Of a DNA stretch of 64,000 nt, positions 53,044-61,125 are shown piece by piece. The notes beneath the pieces are model-generated. The model did not search any database, was not told the DNA's origin, and saw only the letters and a program-made list of their open reading frames with translations. The position numbers were made by a program, and so were the translations under genes. The stretch is from UBA12481 sp942493265 (GTDB taxonomy: Bacteria > Bacteroidota > Bacteroidia > Bacteroidales > UBA12481): NCBI GenBank assembly GCA_942493265.1, contig OW818688.1:620001-684000 (forward strand). Reading direction: 5' to 3'. Position 1 is the stretch's first letter; each line of letters opens with the position of its first letter.

Positions 53044-53109
53044 ATCACAACTCAGGGATTGATTAAACCTTCGCTGAATTAAGGAATCCAATAGATATAA
53101 ACCAAACCA

Positions 53110-53991
53110 ATGAAAACCATTAAAATTCTCGCAGGATTCTCTATGCTGATCCATTTACTGACCAATTGCAGCGGGTTGAGTGAACTGCCCACTTCCTGGG
53201 GAAATAATCCGGCTTCTCCGGAAGTTAAACCAACAGGATTTAATCCTGACACCAAAACAGGATGGATGAGCTATAACGATAGTACACATATGTACTTCGC
53301 ATTCAGCTTCTTCGATCCAAGGGTCCAGGCCCGGATTCTAAGTTCAGGGATGACGGTTTTCATCGACTTAACGGGCAAAATGAAGGAGGATTGCTTTGTA
53401 CGTTTTCCAATGATCAAGCGGGAGATAATATCCGGAATACAAAGTGAGCAAAAACTTCAGCCTCGTCAGGGCACGGGCAGGGGCCAGCGAACAGGCACCG
53501 ATATGCTGCTCGATCAGGCCCAGAGCTTCGAACTGCAATGGCAAAACGGCAAAGATTTCGTGCAGGTGAACCCATCCATGGAAAAAACAGATTTTAAAAC
53601 GTCGGTCGGACTGGATACGACCAATGCCCTCAACATGGTGATCGGGGTACCGCTCAAGCTGATTGATCCCTCGGGATTACAGGCGCTGGATGAAATGGTT
53701 ATCGGCCTTCGTTTCGGTCAAACCCCTGCAATGGGCGGTAATGGCGGCTCACGGCCACAGATGTCGGGCGGCCAGCAGCCAGTACTCAGCGGCAGCGGCG
53801 CCGGCACAGGTGGAGGCAGCGGTGGCGGTCGTGGCGGACGTGGAGGCGGTGGCAGTCGCGGCGGCTCTGCCGGCGGTGGTGCAGGCGGTGGCGGCAGTGC
53901 AGGTGGTGCCCGCATGGAAGGCGGCGGACCTCAGGGCATGGATAACTCACCGGTGGAATTCTGGTACAAAACCAGGGTGGCGAAGAGATAG
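53110..53991 (+). CDS. Lipoprotein with Gly-rich low-complexity tail
   Basis: The 293-residue lipoprotein (lipobox LLTNC) has one beta-rich domain (residues 20-205; MYFAFSFFDPRVQARIL, GLRFGQTP). A Gly/Ser/Arg-rich stretch (about 212-278) of GGGSGGGRGG-type repeats follows, then DNSPVEFWYKTRVAKR. I do not recognise the domain. The Gly tract (about 53740-53930) is GGC/GGT-rich and unlike the neighbouring codon use. The stop codon touches a REP element. Confidence 0.75.
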   Translation: MKTIKILAGFSMLIHLLTNCSGLSELPTSWGNNPASPEVKPTGFNPDTKTGWMSYNDSTHMYFAFSFFDPRVQARILSSGMTVFIDLTGKMKEDCFVRFPMIKREIISGIQSEQKLQPRQGTGRGQRTGTDMLLDQAQSFELQWQNGKDFVQVNPSMEKTDFKTSVGLDTTNALNMVIGVPLKLIDPSGLQALDEMVIGLRFGQTPAMGGNGGSRPQMSGGQQPVLSGSGAGTGGGSGGGRGGRGGGGSRGGSAGGGAGGGGSAGGARMEGGGPQGMDNSPVEFWYKTRVAKR

Positions 53992-54081
53992 TCCCCGCCT
54001 GCGCGGGGATGACAATGCTCCGAGGGTAGTATAGTGAAGCACCCAACGGCCCCTCGTTAGAGTGAAGCGGTCCCGACTTTC
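53991..54081. repeat. REP pair, second unit cut by IS110
   Basis: First REP: stem TCCCCGC/GCGGGGA (53992-54009) with tail ATGACAATGCTCCGAGGG. A linker (AGCACCCAACGGCCCCTCGT) and a second REP follow. The second unit is only a left half, TCCCGACTTTC (54071-54081); its right half GTCGGGA lies at 55518-55524, beyond the IS110 element. Confidence 0.88.
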
Positions 54082-54121
54082 CTTTAGATTAGCATTTGTA
54101 TTTAAAATAGATGTAAATTGA

Positions 54122-54245
54122 AAAGGAATGAGGTGAACTTTCCGACTTTCTAGGCTTTAGGCCTTTCCGACGTATTAGTCCTCATTCCCTTTCTTGCTAC
54201 TGTGAACCAATTAGAATTTTAGGAGACGAGTCCTATTAAAGGTTT
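54122..54245 (+). ncRNA. Candidate bridge RNA of the IS110 element
   Basis: Two stem-loops lie between the left end and the recombinase gene. Loop 1 is closed by GGAATGAG/CTCATTCC (54125-54132, 54181-54188). Its left strand has CCGACTTTC (54142-54150), identical to the left flank 54073-54081. Its right strand has CCGACGTATT (54167-54176), complementary to AATACGTCGG at 55513-55522 across the right junction. Loop 2 around TAGGA/TCCTA (54220-54235) has TTAGAAT (54211-54217), identical to the right end 55509-55515, and TTAAAG (54236-54241), which pairs with the left end CTTTAG 54082-54087 (one G-U). This is the target-loop and donor-loop layout of IS621 bridge RNA. Confidence 0.75.
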
Positions 54246-54285
54246 TAGTTACAGCAGCTTTTTATTAACGCTTAATTGCAAAGTT

Positions 54286-55281
54286 ATGGATTATTCAAAA
54301 ATTATTGGCTTCGATGTAAGTAAATTAACTCTCGATGTAGAAGTTTTACCAGAGGGCAAGGTCTTCCAGGTAGAGAATGATGCTAAGGGTATTAAGCAGC
54401 TCTTTCACTCACTGGCAAAGGATTACAAAGTAAAACTCTCTGAGGCGCTCTTCGCTTTTGAGCATACCGGCTATTACTCGCATCAGTTGGCTGTTTATCT
54501 TCAGGAAAAAGGGTACTCTTTTGTGATGCTCCCTGGACTGGAGTTGAAGCGATCCCTGGGCATTTCCCGTGGCAAAAGTGACAAGGTGGATGCCGGGAAG
54601 ATTGCCGAGTATGCCAGCTTGCGTAAGCTCCTGATCATACCAACGCAAATGCCCGAAAAAGAGATCCAACAGATGAAGCGATTGCTCTCCTTGCGAGACA
54701 GACTCGTGAGTCAAAGGGCCGGATATAAGGCATCTATTGGTGAAGCTAAACGGGCAATTGGAAAAAAAGAGGATCCGCTTTTCTTCAACGTCCAGGAAAC
54801 CATGATCAAGAGTCTTGATCAACAGATCGATCTGCTGGACAAAGAACTTTTAAAGGTGGTACAGAATCATCCGAAGCTGAAAACGCAATTTGATTTGATC
54901 GTCAGCATCAAGGGTGTTGGTACTCAAACTGCTCTCTATATGATTGCTGTAACTCATGCTTTTCACAGGTTCCCAAATGCGCGCAAGTTTGCTTGTTATG
55001 CAGGCATTGCTCCATTCCCATACCAATCGGGGACCAGTATCAGAGGTAAAACCAAAGTGAGCCATCTCGCTAACAAAAAAATGAAATCCCTCTTGAGTAA
55101 CATTACCGGCAGTGCCATCCAGCATAATACTGAGATTAGATTGTATTACCAGAAAAGAATCGCGGAAGGAAAAAACAAAATGTCAACACAGAATATCATC
55201 CGCAACAAACTTGTCGCCAGAATCTTTGCTGTTGTTGAGCGCGGAACCCCCTACGTAGAAACCATGGGATATGCAGCATAG
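54286..55281 (+). CDS. IS110-family DEDD/Ser recombinase
   Basis: The 331-residue protein has the N-terminal RuvC-like domain with DEDD residues D10 (GFDVSK), E59 (FEHTGYY), D99 and D102 (KSDKVDAGKIAEYA). A coiled coil follows (residues ~125-195). The C-terminal Transposase_20 domain (LIVSIKGVGTQTALYMI, CYAGIAPFPYQSGTS) holds the likely catalytic Ser248. It is intact and of normal length. It would cut and rejoin DNA guided by the bridge RNA encoded just upstream. Confidence 0.95.
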   Translation: MDYSKIIGFDVSKLTLDVEVLPEGKVFQVENDAKGIKQLFHSLAKDYKVKLSEALFAFEHTGYYSHQLAVYLQEKGYSFVMLPGLELKRSLGISRGKSDKVDAGKIAEYASLRKLLIIPTQMPEKEIQQMKRLLSLRDRLVSQRAGYKASIGEAKRAIGKKEDPLFFNVQETMIKSLDQQIDLLDKELLKVVQNHPKLKTQFDLIVSIKGVGTQTALYMIAVTHAFHRFPNARKFACYAGIAPFPYQSGTSIRGKTKVSHLANKKMKSLLSNITGSAIQHNTEIRLYYQKRIAEGKNKMSTQNIIRNKLVARIFAVVERGTPYVETMGYAA

Positions 55282-55326
55282 TTCAATCAACAGGGCTTCG
55301 CATCAAAGGATCTTAAACGCTTTTTC

Positions 55327-55422
55327 AAGGTATGACTCAGGTTCTGTCAAGGGTGCCTGTGATAATGCCTTGAGCGATGGAAGAGGCATTTACTTGCCCT
55401 TGACAGGTTCTGATCATACCTT
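55327..55422 (+). other. Structured 3' segment of the IS110 element
   Basis: Three nested stems, AAGGTATGA/TCATACCTT (55327-55335, 55414-55422), TGTCAAGGG/CCCTTGACA (55345-55353, 55397-55405) and ATGCCT/AGGCAT (55365-55370, 55384-55389), are separated by two internal loops. Both strands around the outer loop carry the same CAGGTTCTG (55338-55346, 55404-55412). No T-run follows, so it is not a simple terminator. It could be a second RNA or a DNA structure at the right end. Confidence 0.65.
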
Positions 55423-55517
55423 ATCTTGGCGGTTAAGACCTTTGATGAGGTAGAAGGAAATTGTGGCAATGTTTTTTAAAAATACCTAAGAAAAAACTTG
55501 TTTTTATCTTAGAATAC

Positions 55518-55668
55518 GTCGGGATGACAATTCTCCGAGGGCGCCTAAGTGGTGGATGACACTTCTCCGAGGGCGCCTAAGTGGTGCATGACACATCTCC
55601 GAGGGAGGTTTAGTGATGCAAAGCACCGCCTCCTTTTCTGTCATCCCCGCGCAGGCGGGGACCTTCTC
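55518..55668. repeat. REP half, three 32-bp direct repeats and an inverted REP
   Basis: After the right REP half (55518-55524) come three 32-bp units starting GGATGAC or GCATGAC at 55522, 55554 and 55586, each with TCTCCGAGGG; units 1 and 2 share GCGCCTAAGTGGT. An inverted REP (TCCCCGC/GCGGGGA, 55644-55661) closes the block. The units are contiguous, without spacers. Confidence 0.85.
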
Positions 55669-55702
55669 CCAACGTACTGCCCCATCAGGCCTTCCTACCC
55701 TC

Positions 55703-57277
55703 CTACCTCAGCCAATCCTCCAGAACTTTCTTCTGCAGTGGCGTTGCATCCACCATCGGTGTGATCTTAAAACTCTTTTTAACGATTGACTTCTCCAGAT
55801 GCGTAATGGCCGGCTCCTGTGGGGTGAGATCGATATTCAGACCGGCATACCCCAGATATTTTGCGTAATCAATCGGTGCCGTGGTATATACGTAAGAGAA
55901 GAATTCCAGCAGCGAACATCCGGCTGCCTTTTCACAGGCTTCCCGGAACTCCTGATCGGTAAACCCCCTATTCTTCGATTTGTTATAAACCTGATACAGA
56001 GTACGCATGACATCATCGAGCGAATTAACATTCTTCGACTCATACCGAATTTTCAGATCCAGCAGCATCGCCAGCGTTGCCCCCTTATTGTAATAATTGA
56101 TCGTCACAAACTGCGAATTCTCATTCCGGTTAAAAAACAGCATCCAGGTATCGCGGCTCGAAAGTGCCACCGACTGAAACTCATGGCCCACAATGTTCTC
56201 GTGGGTACCAATGGTTTTGGCGGCATTTTCCAGGAAACCTTCTTTTGAGAGAAATCCAGCCCTGTTCAGGATGATCTCCTCATAATATACCGTACCGCCT
56301 TCAGAAAACCACAGCATATTGGTGATGCACTCGCGGTCATAATCAAACGGTCCCAGTACAATCGGACGGATCGATTTTACATTGTAGAGATGAAAATATT
56401 CATGAGCGAAAAAACCGAGCAAACCCCGGTCCTTATCGGTTCCCTGATAATCCGACACACCTGCGAAAACGGCCATGGAATTCAGATGCTCCAGTCCGCC
56501 CCCGCCTTTTTCCATGATGATATAGGTATAATGCTTATATGGGATATCGCCGATAATATCTGTGCCCGCCGCAACAACCCGCTTCAGGTCATCTGTGAGT
56601 TTTGCCCGGTTGCAGTCTCCGGGCTTTTCAATGGCAATATAGTGCGGGATACCCTTGTATTCGAAAGTCAGAATCTCCTGATTGCCAACCAAAATCGGAC
56701 AGTCATACAACCGGTCGAAATCCGGGGCGGTAAAGGTATTGGGTGAATTCTTCACCGGGTCCAATCCGGTAGATATCTGTTTCCAGCCGCTGAAAGGCTT
56801 TACCGTTACCGTTACCGGATGATTCAGCTTTCCGGATACATGCATGAAAACACCGGTGGGAGAGATAAATCCGCGGTTTTCTGCCAGATAGGGATCTGCC
56901 ACCGAAGCCCGGTTTGCGAAAACATAATAACTGACAATCAATGAATTAACTCCGGGGGTTGCAATACTCCAGGTGTTTTTTGCAGTTTTTTCAAACGCCA
57001 GGAGTCGCCCGGCAGCATCGGTAACCTTAAAATCCACAACATTCTTTGCCAGATCGAGAATCATATAATATCCGGGAGTCCACGCAGGCATCTTCAGATC
57101 AACCGTTTCCTCAGTATTTCCATCGTACCGGAGCTCAACCTTGTAATAATGGCTCGCCGGCTCATCCATCGAAACCGTGTAGAACATTTTGGTCGCCGGT
57201 GACTGAGCAAATGTTGCCCCGCTGGTCAGCAGAATCGCAAACACCAGTACTACTGAAGAATAGAAAGACTTTTTCAT
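55703..57277 (-). CDS. M61-family metallopeptidase
   Basis: The 524-residue secreted protein (signal to TFAQ) has an N-terminal beta domain (VELRYDGN, MPAWTPGYYMI) and the gluzincin catalytic domain with HEYFH (292-296) and the downstream Glu in FSEGGTVYYEE. M61 glycyl aminopeptidases usually have about 600 residues with a C-terminal PDZ domain. Here the protein ends soon after the helical domain (AAGCSLLEFFSYVYTT) with only ~50 more residues, so the PDZ is missing. It should trim N-terminal Gly/Ala from extracytoplasmic peptides. Confidence 0.92.
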   Translation of the reverse strand: MKKSFYSSVVLVFAILLTSGATFAQSPATKMFYTVSMDEPASHYYKVELRYDGNTEETVDLKMPAWTPGYYMILDLAKNVVDFKVTDAAGRLLAFEKTAKNTWSIATPGVNSLIVSYYVFANRASVADPYLAENRGFISPTGVFMHVSGKLNHPVTVTVKPFSGWKQISTGLDPVKNSPNTFTAPDFDRLYDCPILVGNQEILTFEYKGIPHYIAIEKPGDCNRAKLTDDLKRVVAAGTDIIGDIPYKHYTYIIMEKGGGGLEHLNSMAVFAGVSDYQGTDKDRGLLGFFAHEYFHLYNVKSIRPIVLGPFDYDRECITNMLWFSEGGTVYYEEIILNRAGFLSKEGFLENAAKTIGTHENIVGHEFQSVALSSRDTWMLFFNRNENSQFVTINYYNKGATLAMLLDLKIRYESKNVNSLDDVMRTLYQVYNKSKNRGFTDQEFREACEKAAGCSLLEFFSYVYTTAPIDYAKYLGYAGLNIDLTPQEPAITHLEKSIVKKSFKITPMVDATPLQKKVLEDWLR

Positions 57278-57351
57278 TTTATCAGTTCGTTTTAAGATGC
57301 CTAAAGATATCTACAAAAATACCAGGATGGGACTGTTTCAACTAAAATAAG

Positions 57352-57364
57352 TGTAATCGTTACA
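57352..57364. promoter_or_regulatory. Candidate operator TGTAATCGTTACA
   Basis: A perfect 5-bp-arm palindrome (TGTAA/TTACA) with centre TCG lies 68 bp upstream of the alpha-galactosidase start. It has the TGTAA-CG-TTACA look of LacI/GalR sites. The window's LacI-type protein is one candidate binder. Confidence 0.4.
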
Positions 57365-57431
57365 ATTGTTTTAAAACATCAATTGCTATAAGTGTATTTA
57401 GTACCTTTATTCACGCAAAAATCCCGTATCC

Positions 57432-59948
57432 ATGAAAAACAATCTGATTATCAAATCATTCTTCACCCTCACGGTGATCCTGTTATTCGGCTCCCCTGCC
57501 CTGTTGGCGCAGCAGAAGTGGCCGCACCCCATTCCGGCGCGGATCGCCGACAGCAGCAACAAGGATCTTTTCATCATGACGCTGGGCGAGATTCAGACTC
57601 CGCTGGCCGATGGCGTATTCGATCCGGTGAAGGACGAAGTGACGCTCCGGAATGGCAAGGTTCTCCGGCACTATTATCGGGATACACTGGGAATTAAATA
57701 CTATACTCCCATCGATAAAACTATTTTTCCGCTTCCTCCATCCGGATTGTGTACCTGGTACTACTACTATCAGGATATCAATGAGAACGAGGTAAAATGG
57801 AATACCGACTGGATAGCGAAAAACCTGAAGGAATATGGTGCGCAATATGTCCAGATCGATGATGGCTGGCAGGCGGAACAGAAAAACGGGAAGCACGGAT
57901 CGCGCGACTGGACCGGTGTCGATACGGCATTCCCGGGTGGGATGGCTGATCTGGCAAAATACATCAAATCGAAGGGACTCACGCCGGGTATCTGGATCGC
58001 CCCGCACGGACAATCGAATGAGGAAGTTGTTAAGGCAAATCCGGGAGTATTCCTGCTAAAACCTGATGGCACTTCGGCTTCAAAAACCTGGGAAGGCGAC
58101 TGGCTGGTCGACGGATCATCACCTGCAGGGAATGTCTATATGAAAAACCTGTTTAAGATGATGGTTGAATGGGGATACGATTATTTCAAGATCGATGGAC
58201 AGCCGATCGTTCCCGAAGAATATGCTAAGAACAAAGAATTGATGAAGAATCCAGGTGAAGCCGATGAAACCTATCGCAAAACACTGAACAGCATCCGCGA
58301 AGCCATCGGACCCAACCGTTTTCTGCTGGGATGCTGGGGATTGCCCGTTGAAGGGGCCGGAATCATGAACGGTTCCCGCACCGGGGGAGATGTTGTGCTC
58401 GGATGGGGCGGATTTTTTACCTCACTGGGACCTACCATGGAATCTTATTACCAGCACAACATTATGTGGTACACCGATCCTGATGTCATGCTGCTCAGGC
58501 CTCCGCTCACTCTCGAACAAGCCCGGGTATGGGCTACCCTGCAGGGATTGACCGGTCAGGCGCTCATGGGCAGCGACCGGCTCATGGACCTCTCTGACGA
58601 ACGGGTGGAACTCATGCGCCGCGTATATCCGGCAACAGATATCCGTCCGCTCGACCTGTTCCCGTCGACACGGAACAAACGCATCTGGGACCTGAAAATC
58701 AATCATCTGGGAAGAAATTATGATGTGGTCGGACTGTTCAATTTTGAAGAAGGAAAATCAGAATCATTGCGTCTCGACTGGAAGGAACTGGGACTGCCGG
58801 AAGGCCCGGTGCAGATTTACGATTTCTGGAACCATGAATATCTGGGAGCCTGGGAAGCCGGCATGTCGCTGGTGATACCCCCCACCAGCTGCCGCGTACT
58901 TACGCTGATGCCCGATTCGGAAAATATACAGCTCATATCAACCAGCAGGCACATCACACAAGGGTGGACCGATCTGGTTGGCATTAATTATATCCACTCC
59001 AGAAAATATTACGAAGGAACCAGTCATGTAATTGGTAATGACCCCTATCAGCTGACCTTTACCTACCCGCGCGGTAGCTATTTCAAGATTGAAACCGTAT
59101 CCGTCAAGGGCAGTGACGGGCAGAACATGAAAGTTAAGGTGGCCGATCATCAGGGTTGGTCGACCGTGGAATTGACTTGCCCGGAAAGTAAGGACATATC
59201 CTGGGAGATCACTTTTGAAACTGCCCCGGACTACAAGTATAAAACCCGTGATCCGGGAGCCGCTACCGCCAGTCGTGTAGGTCTCGATGGTATTGATCTC
59301 AGCTGGAACCCGCAATATTATCTCAACTCAGGATACCAGGTATATCTTGAAGGTCAACTACTTGGATACACCCCCGACTGCAGTTTTCCGCTCAGGGGCC
59401 TCGATCCCTTCAAAACTTACCAGGCCGATGTTAGAACGGTTTGGGAGGATGGAACAATAAACGAAAGGCCGGCAACGGCAAATCCGGCGCCGAACCAGCG
59501 GGCTCCAGGCGTCAGCTTTAAACTTGTGGATATGATCCCGGAAACCTATAAACTTTCCGACCTGGGACCCATGGTCACTTCACGGTTCAACTTCAGCCGT
59601 CCGCTCAACTTTACCGGTAAAAAATATGAAGATGCACTCATGGCTCGGATGAATGAGGCTTCGGATTACGATATTAAAGGTCTGTTCAGCAGATTTACAG
59701 CTACAATCGGGGTAGATGATGCAACAGGCGAACAATCATCCGCCACTACCGTGGAATTTGTTGTTTCAGGCGATGGCAGGGAACTCTGGCGCAGCGGACC
59801 GATCAAGAAAGGGGATCCGGCACAGATTGCCGACGTTGACATTTCCGGCAACAAAATCCTCTCGTTGAAGGTGATCGGACCGCAAGTCCGTGGATGGGGA
59901 CGGGGCGGTGTTGTGGCAGGATGGGCTGACGGGGTGGTAAAAAAGTAG
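57432..59948 (+). CDS. GH27/GH36-like alpha-galactosidase with NPCBM domain
   Basis: The 838-residue secreted enzyme (signal to ALLAQ) has a clan GH-D barrel with YVQIDDGWQ, the nucleophile Asp255 in YFKIDGQ and acid/base Asp320 in SRTGGDV. A beta-sandwich and a fibronectin-like segment (LDGIDLSWNPQYYLNSGYQV) come next. The C-terminal NPCBM domain (FTATIGVDDATGEQ, LWRSGPIKKGDPA, LSLKVIGPQV) binds galactose-type sugars. It removes alpha-linked galactose or a similar terminal sugar. No transporter or SusC/D is adjacent. Confidence 0.88.
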   Translation: MKNNLIIKSFFTLTVILLFGSPALLAQQKWPHPIPARIADSSNKDLFIMTLGEIQTPLADGVFDPVKDEVTLRNGKVLRHYYRDTLGIKYYTPIDKTIFPLPPSGLCTWYYYYQDINENEVKWNTDWIAKNLKEYGAQYVQIDDGWQAEQKNGKHGSRDWTGVDTAFPGGMADLAKYIKSKGLTPGIWIAPHGQSNEEVVKANPGVFLLKPDGTSASKTWEGDWLVDGSSPAGNVYMKNLFKMMVEWGYDYFKIDGQPIVPEEYAKNKELMKNPGEADETYRKTLNSIREAIGPNRFLLGCWGLPVEGAGIMNGSRTGGDVVLGWGGFFTSLGPTMESYYQHNIMWYTDPDVMLLRPPLTLEQARVWATLQGLTGQALMGSDRLMDLSDERVELMRRVYPATDIRPLDLFPSTRNKRIWDLKINHLGRNYDVVGLFNFEEGKSESLRLDWKELGLPEGPVQIYDFWNHEYLGAWEAGMSLVIPPTSCRVLTLMPDSENIQLISTSRHITQGWTDLVGINYIHSRKYYEGTSHVIGNDPYQLTFTYPRGSYFKIETVSVKGSDGQNMKVKVADHQGWSTVELTCPESKDISWEITFETAPDYKYKTRDPGAATASRVGLDGIDLSWNPQYYLNSGYQVYLEGQLLGYTPDCSFPLRGLDPFKTYQADVRTVWEDGTINERPATANPAPNQRAPGVSFKLVDMIPETYKLSDLGPMVTSRFNFSRPLNFTGKKYEDALMARMNEASDYDIKGLFSRFTATIGVDDATGEQSSATTVEFVVSGDGRELWRSGPIKKGDPAQIADVDISGNKILSLKVIGPQVRGWGRGGVVAGWADGVVKK

Positions 59949-59984
59949 TTGATAGGTGCACTTAAGCACTTGAGCGCCTGCACC

Positions 59985-60235
59985 TTGTCACCCTCGGAGC
60001 AGTGTCATCCCGACGAAAGTCGGGACCGCCCCGCTCTAACGAGGGGCCCTTGGGTGCTCGCCCGACATTGCTCCAAATGGAATTGGTGATTGCTCTCATT
60101 GGCCCCTCGTTAATGGAACGCGGTCCCGACTTTCGTCGGGATGACACTTCTCCGGGGGAAGTTATGTGGTGAATATCAGAAGATTACGCGGTTAGGAACG
60201 GGGTCCCGACTTTCGTCGGGATGACACTTCTCCGA
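59985..60235. repeat. Composite of three REP palindromes
   Basis: An inverted REP (TCCCGAC/GTCGGGA, 60009-60026) and two direct REPs (60124-60141, 60204-60221) are joined by linkers that repeat GCCCCTCGTTA and the CTCCGAGGG tail. The linker GAGGGGCCCTTGGGTGCT is the inverse of the one at 54035-54055. No gene is seen in this ~300-bp stretch. Confidence 0.88.
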
Positions 60236-60252
60236 GGGAAGGGTGGTGAAGC

Positions 60253-61029
60253 TTATTTTCCCGCCCTGAACATATCCTCCACTGTCAAACCGCACCGCTC
60301 CCTCATCTCCAGGCAGTAATCCAGGTCACCCATGTTGCTGTCGGTATTATTGGTGCCGAAAGCAAATTTCGCCCCTTGCTTTTTGGCCAGCTTAATGAAC
60401 TTTTCAGAGGGGATGCGATATCGGTTGTTAATTTCGATAGCAATATGATTATTCACGGCGGCATTGATCACCTGCATCATTCGGCTGCGGGTCCACAGTT
60501 TATCATATTCGGCTGATATACAATCTGGTAAAAAGGTTGGATTTACATAGATATTGATCGGCTCGGTACCCAGGATGGTTTCAATGCGGCCCACGAGATC
60601 ATCCATGAACTGCTGTTTATCGGTTACGGATACCTCTTCCCTGATCCATAGCCGCACCCGTTTTCCGGAAGCATCGGTATAGGTCATGGCATCGGTGAAC
60701 ACATAATCAAACTTTGCGATCACAGCCGGCGAAAACATTTTCACCCATTCCCGGCCTTCCGCCTGCATGGCCAGCAAAAAAGGCGAACCCTTCATGGTTT
60801 CAAACCAGGCCAGGGCAGCACTGTCGGTTTGCGTGGGAAAACCCAGTCCGCAATTAACGGCAACGCCATACCGGATACCGGTTTGCTTAGAACGCTCCAC
60901 AGCTTTGTCATAGGTAAAATCACCCTTGAGGTGTACGTGGTAGTCGATGAGCGGGAAGTCCGACTGAGCCCGGGCGTTAAAATTCAGGCTAAATAACGCC
61001 ACAATGAGGATTAAAGGTGTTGTTTTCAT
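60253..61029 (-). CDS. Secreted PHP/amidohydrolase-type metal-dependent hydrolase
   Basis: Started at ATG 61027-61029 (MKTTPLILIVALFSLNFN) it has 258 residues with a signal peptide. The fold is of the PHP/amidohydrolase type: metal-binding DYHVHLKG near the N-terminus, FDYVFTDAMT, a central AIEINNRYRIPSEKFIKLAKKQG and a C-terminal FGTNNTDSNMGDLDYCLE. Members cleave phosphoester or amide bonds; the substrate is unknown. It is divergent from the GH92 gene with a 96-bp gap. Confidence 0.8.
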   Translation of the reverse strand: MKTTPLILIVALFSLNFNARAQSDFPLIDYHVHLKGDFTYDKAVERSKQTGIRYGVAVNCGLGFPTQTDSAALAWFETMKGSPFLLAMQAEGREWVKMFSPAVIAKFDYVFTDAMTYTDASGKRVRLWIREEVSVTDKQQFMDDLVGRIETILGTEPINIYVNPTFLPDCISAEYDKLWTRSRMMQVINAAVNNHIAIEINNRYRIPSEKFIKLAKKQGAKFAFGTNNTDSNMGDLDYCLEMRERCGLTVEDMFRAGK

Positions 61030-61090
61030 GGTATCCAAAGATGCGAAAATCCGAGTTGCGCAGCACCTGATCAATCCACCTTCAATTCTT

Positions 61091-61098
61091 TAATTTTG
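61091..61098 (+). promoter_or_regulatory. TAxxTTTG promoter element before GH92
   Basis: TAATTTTG matches the -7 consensus, 27 nt before the GH92 start; the -33 region shows TTCAATTC without a clear TTTG. Confidence 0.5.
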
Positions 61099-61125
61099 CC
61101 TAGTTTTACGCCAAACTTCTATAAA

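Larger units (their letters stand above)
54082..55517 (+). mobile_element. IS110-family element inserted in a REP palindrome
   Basis: The ends follow from the split REP: left flank TCCCGACTTTC, right flank GTCGGGATGAC, giving a 1436-bp element (limits +/-3 bp). There are no terminal inverted repeats and no target duplication longer than a couple of bases, as expected for IS110. It holds one DEDD recombinase gene, a 204-bp left non-coding part and a 236-bp right non-coding part, both foldable. REP palindromes are known targets of IS110 relatives such as IS621. Confidence 0.88.

Noticed and set aside
53663..54034. Ala/Val-rich open frame at the Gly-rich tract
   Set aside because: It is an out-of-frame reading of the GGC-rich tail of the lipoprotein gene and runs into a REP.
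55522..55617. Three 32-bp direct repeats that might be a CRISPR remnant
   Set aside because: The units are contiguous with no spacers and belong to the REP tail and linker family; no cas gene is near.
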